NCBI RefSeq assembly: GCF_900109175.1
Contig: NZ_FNZE01000012.1
Span: forward strand, 62,001 to 126,000
Length of the DNA stretch: 64,000 nt
Direction of reading: 5' to 3'
Source of the DNA: Pseudomonas linyingensis
GTDB lineage: Bacteria > Pseudomonadota > Gammaproteobacteria > Pseudomonadales > Pseudomonadaceae
Numbering within the stretch: position 1 is the first letter of the stretch; every line of letters starts with the position of its first letter. Under the pieces are notes generated by a model, which was given only the letters and a program-made list of their open reading frames with translations, made no database searches and was not told the origin of the DNA. The position numbers and the translations under genes are program-made. Of this stretch, positions 1 through 9,239 are shown piece after piece.

Positions 1-137
1 ACTTCCAGCGACCAGTAGCCGACCTGGTCGAGCTTGGCGCAGATCGGCAGCATGTCCTCGAGGCGCATGCGGGTGGCCAGCAGCGACTGGTGCGCATCAC
101 GCAGGATGGTATCGGTGACGGTGATCTTCTTGTTCAT
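1..137 (-). CDS. oadA: Pyruvate carboxylase subunit B / oxaloacetate decarboxylase alpha, N-terminal part only
   Basis: Only the first 45 or so codons lie in the window; the gene continues past base 1. The reading begins [20 protein letters not shown] and includes a [11 protein letters not shown] stretch. This is the start of the carboxyltransferase (HMGL-like TIM-barrel) domain, where D-x-x-R-D-A-H-Q-S sets up the metal and pyruvate site. The enzyme would work with the biotin carboxylase encoded just upstream (stop to start gap of 9 bases) as the two-subunit pyruvate carboxylase of pseudomonads, making oxaloacetate from pyruvate. The biotinyl domain expected at the C-terminus is outside the window, so the subunit cannot be checked in full. 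The identification rests on the N-terminal motif and the partner gene. Confidence 0.88.
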   Translation of the reverse strand, partial: MNKKITVTDTILRDAHQSLLATRMRLEDMLPICAKLDQVGYWSLE

Positions 138-146
138 CTCAATTCC

Positions 147-1562
<1,416 letters not shown>

Positions 1563-1671
1563 GGAGGTCTCCCTCGGTTTGGGCTGGCTGACCCGGCCGG
1601 TCAGGCAACAGGTGCAAATACCCTAGCGCCGAGGGATGGATTACTAAAAATGAATAATTATTGGGTAATGC

Positions 1672-1687
1672 ATAAGTCCTGACTTAT
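1672..1687. promoter_or_regulatory. Perfect dyad between pycA and the LysR gene (candidate operator)
   Basis: The intergenic region holds ATAAGT-CCTG-ACTTAT, a perfect 6-bp inverted repeat with a 4-bp spacer, 38 bases before the LysR start. It sits beside an unusually AT-rich stretch (about 1640-1672) that includes the palindrome AATAATTATT. LysR-type sites usually have T-N11-A; here the outer T and A are 12 apart, so the match is imperfect. Its place in a divergent promoter region next to a LysR gene makes it the best operator candidate. Confidence 0.4.
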
Positions 1688-1724
1688 AGTTGCGCGAAAC
1701 GCCCGTCCCAGAGGCCTTCCCGTT

Positions 1725-2654
1725 ATGCGCAAGTACCTGATGCGGCTGACCTTGCGCCAGCTGCAGGTGTTCCGCGCGGTGTGCGAGACCCGCTCCTACA
1801 GCCGCGCCGCCGAAGAAATGGCGCTCACCCAGCCGGCGGTCAGCCAGCAGATCCGCCAGCTCGAGGAGCTGGTCGGCCAGCCGTTGTTCGAGTACGTCGG
1901 CAAGAGGCTCTACCTCACCGACGCCGCCGAGGCGCTGCAGCGGGCCGGGGCGGACATCTTCGCCCGCCTGGAAAGCCTCGACATGCAGCTTTCCGACCTG
2001 CGCGGCTCGCTGCAGGGCCAGCTCAGCCTGACCGTGGAGTCCAGCGCCGAATACGTGGTGCCCCACCTGTTCGCCGCCTTCCGTCAGCAGCACCCCGAAG
2101 TCGGCCTGCAGCTCACCGTCGCCAGCCATGCCCAGGCACTGCGTCGCCTCGGTGTCAGTCGCGACGAGCTGATGATCCTCTCCCAGGTGCCCACCGGCAT
2201 GAACCTGGAGTTCATGCCGTTTCTCACCAACCAGATCGTCGCCGTGGCCCCGGCCGGGCATCCGCTGTGCCAGCGCGAGCGCCTCAGCCTGCAGGAGCTG
2301 ACCGACCAGCCGCTGCTGGTGCGCGAGCCGGGTTCGGGCACCCGCCAGGCCTGCGAGACTTTCTGTCACGACAAGCGCGCGCACTTCGCCCACACCCTGC
2401 AGCTCGGCTCCCAGGAGGCGCAGCGCGCCGGCGTGCTGGCCGGTCTCGGCCTGGCCCTGCTGCCGCGCCATGCGGTGAGCCTGGAGCTGGCCAGCGGCCG
2501 CCTGTGCGAGCTGCCGGTGGCCGAGCTGCCGCTGCAGCACAGCTGGTGCGTGGTGCACCCACGCGACCGCCGCCTGAGTCCGGTGGCCAGCGCCTTTCTG
2601 GCGTACATCCGCGGCAATCGTGCGGCGATCAACGCGCTTAATCTGAGCCTTTGA
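1725..2654 (+). CDS. LysR-family regulator divergent from pyruvate carboxylase (PycR-like)
   Basis: The 309-residue protein has a LysR N-terminal winged helix-turn-helix (LTLRQLQVFRAV ... YSRAAEEMALTQPAVSQQIRQLEE, residues about 7-60) followed by a substrate-binding domain, the standard LysR length and layout. The start used is ATG 1725, with AGAGG ten bases upstream; a second in-frame ATG at 1740 would give MRLTLRQL and is equally plausible. It is divergent from pycA, and from memory the same arrangement (PA5437/pycR next to PA5436) exists in P. aeruginosa. I infer that it controls the carboxylase genes; the effector cannot be read from sequence. It converges on the 74-residue hypothetical gene, 18 bases away. 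Confidence 0.9.
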   Translation: MRKYLMRLTLRQLQVFRAVCETRSYSRAAEEMALTQPAVSQQIRQLEELVGQPLFEYVGKRLYLTDAAEALQRAGADIFARLESLDMQLSDLRGSLQGQLSLTVESSAEYVVPHLFAAFRQQHPEVGLQLTVASHAQALRRLGVSRDELMILSQVPTGMNLEFMPFLTNQIVAVAPAGHPLCQRERLSLQELTDQPLLVREPGSGTRQACETFCHDKRAHFAHTLQLGSQEAQRAGVLAGLGLALLPRHAVSLELASGRLCELPVAELPLQHSWCVVHPRDRRLSPVASAFLAYIRGNRAAINALNLSL

Positions 2655-2672
2655 ACTCCTGCGCGAGCCGCG

Positions 2673-2897
2673 CTACGCGCCGGGCTGGCGGCGCGTTTCG
2701 GCGCGTAGGGCGCGCACGTAGTTGATGGCGATCAGGTCGGGATAGTCGTCGATCGCCTGGCTCAGGCGGCGCTCTTCGTTGTGCTGCTCGATGGCTCGGC
2801 GGAAGGCCATGCGGCGCTGGTCTTCCAGCTTGCGGCGGGTCTTGGCGTCCAGGCGGGGGATATCGGTGGCGACGTTGACAGCATGGTGGCGGGGCAT
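2673..2897 (-). CDS. Conserved-looking 74-residue hypothetical protein
   Basis: I do not recognise a named family. The product is a small, highly charged, soluble protein. Its core is a basic, probably helical stretch (KTRRKLEDQRRMAFRRAIEQ, residues about 19-38) followed by acidic and hydrophobic residues (DDYPDLIAINYVRALRAE). There is no signal peptide or membrane segment. The call as a gene rests on a good Shine-Dalgarno (GGGAGAG, 5 bases before ATG), clean codon use and its fit into the space between the LysR gene and the HexR-like gene. It is on the same strand as the HexR-like gene, whose stop is 150 bases upstream, so it could be its distal partner. Confidence 0.65.
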   Translation of the reverse strand: MPRHHAVNVATDIPRLDAKTRRKLEDQRRMAFRRAIEQHNEERRLSQAIDDYPDLIAINYVRALRAETRRQPGA

Positions 2898-3004
2898 GGC
2901 GTCTCTCCCATCTCGAGTGATTCCGGGAGTTGCAGCATGCCGCGTGCCAGGTGACGGCTTGACGGCGAAGCGGTGACGGCGGCGTGACAGCTGCGGGGGT
3001 GTCG

Positions 3005-3033
3005 CGGCAGGGGGCGCGCGGGGCGCCCTGCCG
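3005..3033. terminator. Hairpin downstream of the HexR-like gene
   Basis: CGGCAGGG at 3005-3012 pairs with CCCTGCCG at 3026-3033, just beyond the stop codon of the minus-strand regulator gene. There is no clear T-tract, so it is a terminator-like or mRNA 3'-end hairpin rather than a textbook terminator. Confidence 0.35.
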
Positions 3034-3047
3034 TCGATGGCCGGGGC

Positions 3048-3929
3048 TCAGGCGCCGGCCGGGCCTTCCTCGCTCGGCTTGGCGGTCTTCGGCGACAGGC
3101 GCAGGCTGCGCAGGCTGCGCTTGACGCTCTTCAGGTGGTTGACCAGGTCCGGGCCGCGGGCCATGGCCACGCCCATCGCCAGCACGTCGATCACCACCAG
3201 GTGGGCGATCCGCGAGGTCAGCGGGGTGTAGATCTCGGTGTCTTCCTGCACATCGATGGCCAGGTTGACGGTGGCCAGGTCGGCCAGCGGGGTCTGGCTG
3301 GGGCACAGGGTGATCAGCGTCGCACCACTTTCGCGCACCAGATTGGCGGTGGTCAGCAGATCCTTGGAGCGCCCGGACTGGGAGATGCAGATCGCCACGT
3401 CGCCCGGCTTGAGGGTCACCGCGCTCATCGCCTGCATGTGCGGGTCGGAGTAGGCGGCGGCGGTCAGCAGCAGGCGGAAGAACTTGTGCTGGGCGTCGGC
3501 GGCCACCGCGCCGGAGGCGCCGAAGCCGTAGAACTCCACGCGCTGGGCGTTGGCGATGGCGTTGATCGCCCGCTCCAGAGCCTGCATGTTGAGGTGCTCG
3601 CGCACCTCGATCAGGGTGTGCAGGGTGGTGTCGAAGATCTTCAGGCTGAAGTCGGCCAGCGAGTCTTCCTCGTGGATGGCGAACTGGCCGAAGCTGGCGC
3701 CGGCGGCCAGGCTCTGCGCCAGCTTGAGCTTGAGGTCCTGGAAGCCGCTGCAGCCGATGGCGCGGCAGAAGCGCACGATGGTCGGCTCGCTGATGCCGAC
3801 CTGGTGGGCAAGGTCGGCCATCGAGCTATGCATGACGGCCGCCGGGTCCTGCAGCACGTAGTCGGCGACCTTGAGTTCCGACTTGCGCAGCAGGGCGCGG
3901 GATTGGGCAATGTGTTGCAACAGATTCAC
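3048..3929 (-). CDS. HexR-like RpiR-family regulator divergent from zwf
   Basis: A 293-residue RpiR-family repressor has an N-terminal helix-turn-helix (MADLAHQVGISEPTIVRFCR, about residues 33-52) and a C-terminal SIS sugar-phosphate isomerase-like domain (FYGFGASGAVAADAQHKFF ... ISQSGRSKDLL), the fold that senses KDPG in HexR. I chose the GTG at 3929 (reading VNLLQHIAQSR) because the longer frame to 4106 overlaps the start of zwf and reads through the operator. The Shine-Dalgarno is weak. From memory it resembles the second P. aeruginosa paralogue (PA5438) rather than HexR proper, so I give no symbol. It should repress zwf and itself through the operator between them. Confidence 0.88.
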   Translation of the reverse strand: MNLLQHIAQSRALLRKSELKVADYVLQDPAAVMHSSMADLAHQVGISEPTIVRFCRAIGCSGFQDLKLKLAQSLAAGASFGQFAIHEEDSLADFSLKIFDTTLHTLIEVREHLNMQALERAINAIANAQRVEFYGFGASGAVAADAQHKFFRLLLTAAAYSDPHMQAMSAVTLKPGDVAICISQSGRSKDLLTTANLVRESGATLITLCPSQTPLADLATVNLAIDVQEDTEIYTPLTSRIAHLVVIDVLAMGVAMARGPDLVNHLKSVKRSLRSLRLSPKTAKPSEEGPAGA

Positions 3930-3973
3930 GGCGCGGACTCGGTTATGATCGGCAAAAGCCGGAGGTAGTAACT

Positions 3974-3990
3974 TTGTAGTTATACTACAA
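3974..3990. promoter_or_regulatory. HexR-type operator between the RpiR gene and zwf
   Basis: TTGTAGT-TAT-ACTACAA is a perfect 7-bp inverted repeat with a 3-bp spacer. It matches the known HexR-type palindrome (TTGT...ACAA arms around a short centre). It lies 43 bases before zwf and 45 bases before the regulator start, so one site could control both promoters. Binding of this paralogue to it is an inference. Confidence 0.8.
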
Positions 3991-4032
3991 AAGCTGCGCC
4001 AGCGCCCAGGCAAACCGCGTCGGAGATACCCT

Positions 4033-5496
4033 GTGCCGTCCCTTTCACCCGTTCTTCCCTGCGACATGCTGGTGTTCGGCGGCACCGGCGATCTGGCCCT
4101 GCACAAGCTGCTGCCGGCACTCTATCACCTGCACCGCGAGCGCCGGTTGCCCGCCGATCTGCGCATCCTCGCCCTGGCCCGCAGCGCGCTGAGCCGCGAG
4201 GCCTACCAGGCGCTGGCCGAGCGCCATTGCCGGGCGCAGGTCGCCCGCGCCGACTTCGCCGTCGACACCTGGCAGAGCTTTGCCGAGCGTCTCGACTACT
4301 TCGCCATGGACGCCGCACAGAGCGCCGAATTCGGCCGCCTGGCCCAGCATCTGGGCGGCGCCTGCACGCGCGCGCGCATCTACTACCTGGCCACTGCGCC
4401 GCAGCTGTTCGCGCCGATCGCCGCCAACCTGGCCATCGCCGGCCTGGCCGGCGCCGACACGCGTATCGTGCTGGAGAAGCCGATCGGCCACTCGCTGCAG
4501 TCGGCGCTGGCGATCACCGAGGCGATCGGCAAGGTGTTCGACGAGTCGCAGGTGTTCCGCATCGACCACTACCTGGGCAAGGAAACCGTGCAGAACCTGA
4601 TGGCGCTGCGCTTCGCCAATGCCCTGTTCGAGCCGGTGTGGCGCGCCGGGCACATCGACCATGTGCAGATCAGCGTGCTGGAAACCCTCGGCGTGGAGAA
4701 CCGCGGCGGCTACTACGACCAGGCCGGCGCCATGCGCGACATGCTGCAGAATCACCTGCTGCAGCTGCTCTGCCTGGTGGCCATGGAGGCGCCGGTGCGC
4801 TTCGACGCCGAGGCGGTGCGCAACGAGAAGGTGAAGATCCTTCAGGCGCTCAAACCGCTGGCCGGCCTCGACGTGCGCGACAAGACCGTGCGCGGCCAGT
4901 ACAGCAGCGGACACATCGGCGGCCAGGAAGTTCCCGCCTACTACTTCGAGAAGAACGTCGACAACGACAGCGATACCGAGACCTTCGTCGCCGTCCAGGC
5001 GGAGATCGACAACTGGCGCTGGGCCGGCGTGCCGTTCTACCTGCGCACCGGCAAGCGCCTGCAGCGCAAGTGCTCGGAGATCGTCATCCAGTTCAAGCCG
5101 GTGCCGCACAGCCTGTTCCCGGGCGCGCCGGAACAGGCCAACCGCCTGCTGATCCGCCTGCAGCCCGAGGAGCGCATCAGCCTGCAGCTGCTGGCCAAGA
5201 CCCCGGGCAAGGGCATGGCCCTCGAGCCGGTCGAGCTCGACCTCAACCTGGCCACCGCCTTCTCCCGCCAGCGCCGCTGGGAAGCCTACGAGCGGCTGCT
5301 GCTCGACGTGATCGAGGGCGACCCGACCCTGTTCATGCGCAAGGACGAGGTGGAAGCCGCCTGGCGCTGGGTCAGCCCGATCCTCGACGGCTGGCACCAT
5401 CACTACCAGAAACCGCGCCCCTATCCGGCCGGCTCGGCGGGTCCGGAGCAAGCCCGCAGCCTGCTCGAACTGCAGGGCCGCCACTGGCACGGCTGA
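4033..5496 (+). CDS. zwf: Glucose-6-phosphate 1-dehydrogenase
   Basis: Zwf oxidises glucose-6-phosphate to 6-phosphogluconolactone with NAD(P)+, feeding the Entner-Doudoroff pathway and supplying NADPH. The 487-residue length is typical. The N-terminus holds the dinucleotide loop FGGTGDLALHKLLPAL (the GxxGDLA motif, residues about 14-20), and RIDHYLGKE near residue 177 is the family active-site signature. The start is GTG at 4033. No pgl or eda gene follows, unlike the main hexR-zwf-pgl-eda locus of pseudomonads, so this is probably one of several zwf copies (compare PA5439 or P. putida zwfC, from memory). Regulation by the divergent HexR-like protein is likely. Confidence 0.95.
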   Translation: MPSLSPVLPCDMLVFGGTGDLALHKLLPALYHLHRERRLPADLRILALARSALSREAYQALAERHCRAQVARADFAVDTWQSFAERLDYFAMDAAQSAEFGRLAQHLGGACTRARIYYLATAPQLFAPIAANLAIAGLAGADTRIVLEKPIGHSLQSALAITEAIGKVFDESQVFRIDHYLGKETVQNLMALRFANALFEPVWRAGHIDHVQISVLETLGVENRGGYYDQAGAMRDMLQNHLLQLLCLVAMEAPVRFDAEAVRNEKVKILQALKPLAGLDVRDKTVRGQYSSGHIGGQEVPAYYFEKNVDNDSDTETFVAVQAEIDNWRWAGVPFYLRTGKRLQRKCSEIVIQFKPVPHSLFPGAPEQANRLLIRLQPEERISLQLLAKTPGKGMALEPVELDLNLATAFSRQRRWEAYERLLLDVIEGDPTLFMRKDEVEAAWRWVSPILDGWHHHYQKPRPYPAGSAGPEQARSLLELQGRHWHG

Positions 5497-5539
5497 GCGC
5501 GCCAGACACCGCGACGGGGGCCTGCAGCCCTGTCGCGGA

Positions 5540-5732
5540 TATATGGCGGAATTCATGTTTGCGTCATCGAATTGAATTGGCCGAATCGCGCTTGAGTATA
5601 TCCGCCGATATTTGGCGAATCGGCTAATTGGCGACGCACATATATCGGCCAATTCTCTCCTGGAGATCTGGAAGTTCCCTGCGCTATTGGTCGCCGATAT
5701 CTCTGGCGGAATATCCGCGTATATCTGCCGGT
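5540..5732. repeat. AT-rich array of TATAT-CNGCC-RAT motifs upstream of ectA
   Basis: The 491 bases between zwf and ectA hold no gene. The first half has several related 13-mers: TATATGGCGGAAT (5540), TATATCCGCCGAT (5597), ATATTTGGCGAAT (5608), TATATCGGCCAAT (5641) and TATATCTGCCGGT (5720). GGCGGAATATCCGCG (5705-5719) is an internal partial palindrome, and AATTGGC (5626) pairs with GCCAATT (5648). The block is much AT-richer than its surroundings. The rest (5733-5987) holds GGCGCC-N5-GGCGCC at 5761 and an AT-rich stretch at about 5791-5820 that could contain the ectA promoter, though I see no convincing -35/-10 pair. Confidence 0.6.
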
Positions 5733-5987
5733 GAGTAACAAAATGTTTCAGCGTCTGCGTGGCGCCGCCATGGCGCCTTGCTGCACTGCTCGATATTGAA
5801 ATTTATTCCTTTTAAATCAATAGCTTGGTTCTTTTTCGCGAAGTTCACCAGCGCCCGCCCGCGGCGCCGCAGAAGGCCGGCAGATGACGCGATATTGAGG
5901 CCGGCCGGGGCGATTGCGGGTTGCACCCTGCAACTCCCTGTGTTTGCCTGAATAAGGATTTCGACAACAACCCCAAAGGATTCCGTT

Positions 5988-6521
5988 TTGCGAAGTTCCC
6001 CCGTCACGCTCCGTCGTCCCACCGACAGCGACGGATACAACCTCCATCAGCTGGTGGCCAATTGTCCGCCGCTGGATACCAATTCGGTGTACTGCAATCT
6101 GCTGCAATGCGCCGATTTCGCCGATACCGCCATCGCCGCCGAGGATGCCTCGGGCCGGCTGGTCGGTTTCATCTCCGGCTACTGTCCGCCCTCGCGTCCG
6201 GACACCCTGTTTGTCTGGCAGGTCGCCGTGGATGCCTCGCTGCGCGGCCAGGGGCTGGCCCTGCGCATGCTGCTGGCGCTGACCGCCCGGGTCGCCGCCG
6301 AGCGCGGCGTACGCTACCTCGAGACCACCATCTCGCCGGACAACGCCGCCTCGCAGGCGCTGTTCCGCAGGGGCTTCGCCCGCCTTGGTGCCGACTACAG
6401 CACCCGCATCCTGTTCTCGCGTGCCGAGCACTTTGCCGGCCGGCACGAAGACGAAGTGCTCTACCGCGCGGGTCCGTTTGCCGCACCCGAATTCGAAGAA
6501 GAACTCAAGGAGACCGCATGA
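5988..6521 (+). CDS. ectA: L-2,4-diaminobutyrate acetyltransferase
   Basis: EctA acetylates L-2,4-diaminobutyrate with acetyl-CoA, the second step of ectoine synthesis. The 177-residue protein is a GNAT acetyltransferase: VTLRRPTDSDGYNLHQLV at the N-terminus, then DTLFVWQVAVDASLRGQGLALRML with the acetyl-CoA-binding R/Q-x-x-G-x-A/G loop near residue 87, and ETTISPDNAASQALFRR in the distal half. The start is TTG at 5988; AAAGGA lies 7 bases upstream and no ATG or GTG is better placed. The stop overlaps the ectB start (ATGA), so the two genes are translationally coupled. It heads the ectABCD-ask operon. Confidence 0.95.
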   Translation: MRSSPVTLRRPTDSDGYNLHQLVANCPPLDTNSVYCNLLQCADFADTAIAAEDASGRLVGFISGYCPPSRPDTLFVWQVAVDASLRGQGLALRMLLALTARVAAERGVRYLETTISPDNAASQALFRRGFARLGADYSTRILFSRAEHFAGRHEDEVLYRAGPFAAPEFEEELKETA

Positions 6522-7795
6522 ACGCCTTTGAACAGCATGAATCGTCCGTACGCAGCTACTGCCGCTCGTTCCCGGTGGTATTCCAGCAGGCGCGCGGCGC
6601 CGAACTGATCACCCGCGACGGCCAGCGCTACATCGACTTCCTCGCCGGCGCCGGCACCCTCAACTACGGCCACAACCATCCGCTGCTCAAGCAGGCGCTG
6701 CTCGACTACATCGAGAGCGACGGCCTGACCCATGGCCTGGACATGTACTCGGCGGCCAAGGAAAGCTTCCTCGAGACCTTCCACCGGCTGATCCTCAAGC
6801 CACGCGGCATGGCCGACTACCTGATGCAGTTCACCGGGCCGACCGGCACCAACGCGGTGGAAGCCGCGCTGAAGCTGGCGCGCAAGGTCACCGGGCGCAG
6901 CAACGTGATCAGCTTCACCAACGGCTTCCACGGCTGCAGCATCGGCGCCCTGGCTGCCACCGGCAACCAGCATCACCGCGGCGCCGCCGGCACCGGGCTG
7001 AGCGACGTCAGCCGCATGCCCTACGCCAACTACTTCGGCGACCAGGTCAACACCATCGCGATGATCGACAAGCTGCTCGACGATCCGAGCAGCGGCATCG
7101 ACAAGCCGGCCGCGGTGATCGTCGAGGTGGTGCAGGGCGAGGGTGGCCTCAACGTCGCCTCCGCCGAGTGGATGCGCAAGCTCGAGCGCCTGTGCCGCAA
7201 GCACGACATGCTGCTGATCGTCGACGACATCCAGGCCGGCTGCGGGCGCACCGGCAGCTTCTTCAGTTTCGAGAAGATGGGCATCCAGCCGGACCTGATC
7301 ACCCTGTCCAAGTCGCTCAGCGGCTACGGTCTGCCCTTCGCCATGCTGCTGCTGCGCAAGCAGCTCGACCAGTGGCAGCCGGGCGAGCACAACGGCACCT
7401 TCCGCGGCAACAACCACGCCTTCGTCACCGCCGCCGCGGCGCTGGAGCACTTCTGGCAGGACGACAGCTTCGCCGCCAGCGTGCGCGCCAAGGGCCAGCG
7501 CATCGCCGAGCGCATGCAGCGCATTGTCCGCCGTCACGGCCCCGACTCCCTGCAGCTCAAGGGCCGCGGGATGATGCTCGGCATCGGCTGCCCGGATGGC
7601 GACATCGCCGCCGCCATCTGCCGTCACGCCTTCGCGCACGGTCTGGTGATCGAGACCAGCGGCGCGCACAGCGAAGTGGTCAAGTGCCTGTGTCCGCTGG
7701 TCATCAGCGACGAGCAGATCGACAAGGCCATGGACATTCTCGACGCCGCCTTCGCCGCGGTGCTGTCCGCGCAGACCGCCACCCAAGCTTCCTGA
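6518..7795 (+). CDS. ectB: L-2,4-diaminobutyrate aminotransferase
   Basis: EctB transfers an amino group from glutamate to L-aspartate-4-semialdehyde, giving diaminobutyrate, the first committed step of ectoine synthesis. The 425-residue protein is a class III PLP aminotransferase. It shows [42 protein letters not shown] (the PLP-contacting Asp) and [13 protein letters not shown] with the Schiff-base lysine. The ATG overlaps the ectA stop by four bases. GGAG in the ectA tail serves as its Shine-Dalgarno. ectC follows after 11 bases. Confidence 0.97.
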   Translation: MNAFEQHESSVRSYCRSFPVVFQQARGAELITRDGQRYIDFLAGAGTLNYGHNHPLLKQALLDYIESDGLTHGLDMYSAAKESFLETFHRLILKPRGMADYLMQFTGPTGTNAVEAALKLARKVTGRSNVISFTNGFHGCSIGALAATGNQHHRGAAGTGLSDVSRMPYANYFGDQVNTIAMIDKLLDDPSSGIDKPAAVIVEVVQGEGGLNVASAEWMRKLERLCRKHDMLLIVDDIQAGCGRTGSFFSFEKMGIQPDLITLSKSLSGYGLPFAMLLLRKQLDQWQPGEHNGTFRGNNHAFVTAAAALEHFWQDDSFAASVRAKGQRIAERMQRIVRRHGPDSLQLKGRGMMLGIGCPDGDIAAAICRHAFAHGLVIETSGAHSEVVKCLCPLVISDEQIDKAMDILDAAFAAVLSAQTATQAS

Positions 7796-7806
7796 GGAGA
7801 TTTTCA

Positions 7807-8202
7807 ATGATCGTACGCACCCTGGCCGAATGCGAGCAGTCCAACCGCAAGATCGTCACCGAGACCTGGGACAGCACCCGCATGCTGCTCAAGGACGACA
7901 ACATGGGCTTCTCCTTCCACATCACCACCATCTACGCCGACAGCGAGACGCACATCCACTACCAGAACCACCTGGAGTCGGTGTACTGCATCAGCGGCGA
8001 AGGCGAGATCGAGACCCTCGCCGACGGCAAGGTCTACCCGATCAAGCCCGGCACCCTGTACATCCTCGACCAGCACGACGAACACCTGCTGCGCGGCTTC
8101 AGCGAGATGAAGATGGCCTGCGTGTTCAATCCGCCGCTCAACGGCAAGGAAGTCCACAACGAGGACGGCGTCTACCCGCTGGAAGCTGAAGCCATCGCCT
8201 GA
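7807..8202 (+). CDS. ectC: L-ectoine synthase
   Basis: EctC closes N-gamma-acetyl-diaminobutyrate to ectoine. It is a 131-residue single-domain cupin, the usual length. The sequence [20 protein letters not shown] is the family start. [20 protein letters not shown] carries the cupin-type metal-binding residues, and [16 protein letters not shown] gives the second metal and catalytic segment. GAGGAG precedes the ATG at good spacing. It sits between ectB and ectD on the same strand. Confidence 0.97.
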   Translation: MIVRTLAECEQSNRKIVTETWDSTRMLLKDDNMGFSFHITTIYADSETHIHYQNHLESVYCISGEGEIETLADGKVYPIKPGTLYILDQHDEHLLRGFSEMKMACVFNPPLNGKEVHNEDGVYPLEAEAIA

Positions 8203-8228
8203 GCAGAACCGATACGGAGGAAGCGAGT

Positions 8229-9146
8229 GTGACCCCTGTGCAAGCCGATCTTTACCCTTCGCGCCAGTGTGCCGAGCCGCGCTGGCAGGAACGCCTGGAC
8301 CCGGTGGTCCACCGCCAGGACCTGGACAACGCGCCGATCGCCGCCGAGCTGATCGCCCGCTTCGAGCGTGACGGCTATGTGGTCCTGCCGAAGGTGTTCA
8401 GCGCCGCGGAAGTGGCGGTGTTTCGCCGCGAACTCGAGCGCATGCTCGCCGACGAGGCCGTCGTCGCCTCCGGCAAGACCATCCAGGAGCCGGACAGCGG
8501 CGCGGTGCGCTCGGTGTTCGACATCCACCGCGACAACCCGCTGTTCGCCCGCGTCGCCCGCGACGAGCGGATCGCCGGCATCGCCCGCTTCATCCTCGGC
8601 GGTGATCTCTACGTGCACCAGTCGCGGCTGAACTTCAAGCCGGGCTTCGACGGCAAGGAGTTCTACTGGCACTCCGACTTCGAGACCTGGCACGTCGAGG
8701 ACGGCATGCCGCGCATGCGTGCGCTGAGCTGCTCGATCCTGCTCACCGACAACCAGGCGCACAACGGCCCGCTGCTGCTGATGCCCGGTTCGCACCGCCA
8801 GTACATCCACTGTGTCGGCGCGACGCCGGAGAACCACTACGCGCAATCGCTGCGGCGCCAGGAGGTCGGCGTGCCGGACCAGGTCAGCCTGAGCGAGCTG
8901 GCGGCCAGCCACGGCATCGACAGCGCCATCGGCCCGGCCGGCAGCGTGGTGCTGTTCGACTGCAATATCATGCACGGCTCCAACGGCAACATCACGCCGG
9001 ACGCGCGCAGCAACCTCTTCTACGTCTACAATCACGTCGGCAATGCCGTACAGGCGCCCTTCTGCGAGCAGTCCCCCCGCCCGCCCTTCGTGGCCGAGCG
9101 GCGGGACTTCCGCGCGCTGGACATCCAGCCGCAGCGGTATATCTGA
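8229..9146 (+). CDS. ectD: Ectoine 5-hydroxylase
   Basis: EctD is a 2-oxoglutarate/Fe(II)-dependent dioxygenase that turns ectoine into 5-hydroxyectoine. The 305-residue protein has the family signature around FYWHSDFETWHVEDGMP. His148 and Asp150 form the HxD pair and His249 (NIMHGS) is the third iron ligand, matching the spacing known from characterised EctD (146/148/248). The start is GTG at 8229 preceded by GGAGGAAG. Its presence shows that the organism should make hydroxyectoine as well as ectoine, a trait linked to combined salt and heat or desiccation stress. Confidence 0.97.
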   Translation: MTPVQADLYPSRQCAEPRWQERLDPVVHRQDLDNAPIAAELIARFERDGYVVLPKVFSAAEVAVFRRELERMLADEAVVASGKTIQEPDSGAVRSVFDIHRDNPLFARVARDERIAGIARFILGGDLYVHQSRLNFKPGFDGKEFYWHSDFETWHVEDGMPRMRALSCSILLTDNQAHNGPLLLMPGSHRQYIHCVGATPENHYAQSLRRQEVGVPDQVSLSELAASHGIDSAIGPAGSVVLFDCNIMHGSNGNITPDARSNLFYVYNHVGNAVQAPFCEQSPRPPFVAERRDFRALDIQPQRYI

Positions 9147-9155
9147 CGTCACACC

Positions 9156-9181
9156 GACGGCCCCGTCGACACGGGGCCGTC
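9156..9181. terminator. Strong GC hairpin between ectD and ask
   Basis: GACGGCCCCGT (9156-9166) pairs perfectly with ACGGGGCCGTC (9171-9181) around a CGAC tetraloop, ten bases after the ectD stop. The following bases (GCCTTGTG) are only mildly T-rich. It may terminate part of the transcripts or protect the ectABCD mRNA end and so lower ask expression relative to ectABCD. Confidence 0.55.
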
Positions 9182-9239
9182 GCCTTGTGTCGGCAGCTGC
9201 CGGCCCGCTTCCCATCGACGACCGAACGCTGAAAAAACG

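Noticed and set aside
3930..4106. Upstream extension of the HexR-like gene to ATG 4106
   Set aside because: It overlaps the zwf start and reads through the operator; residues before VNLLQHIAQSR have no RpiR similarity.
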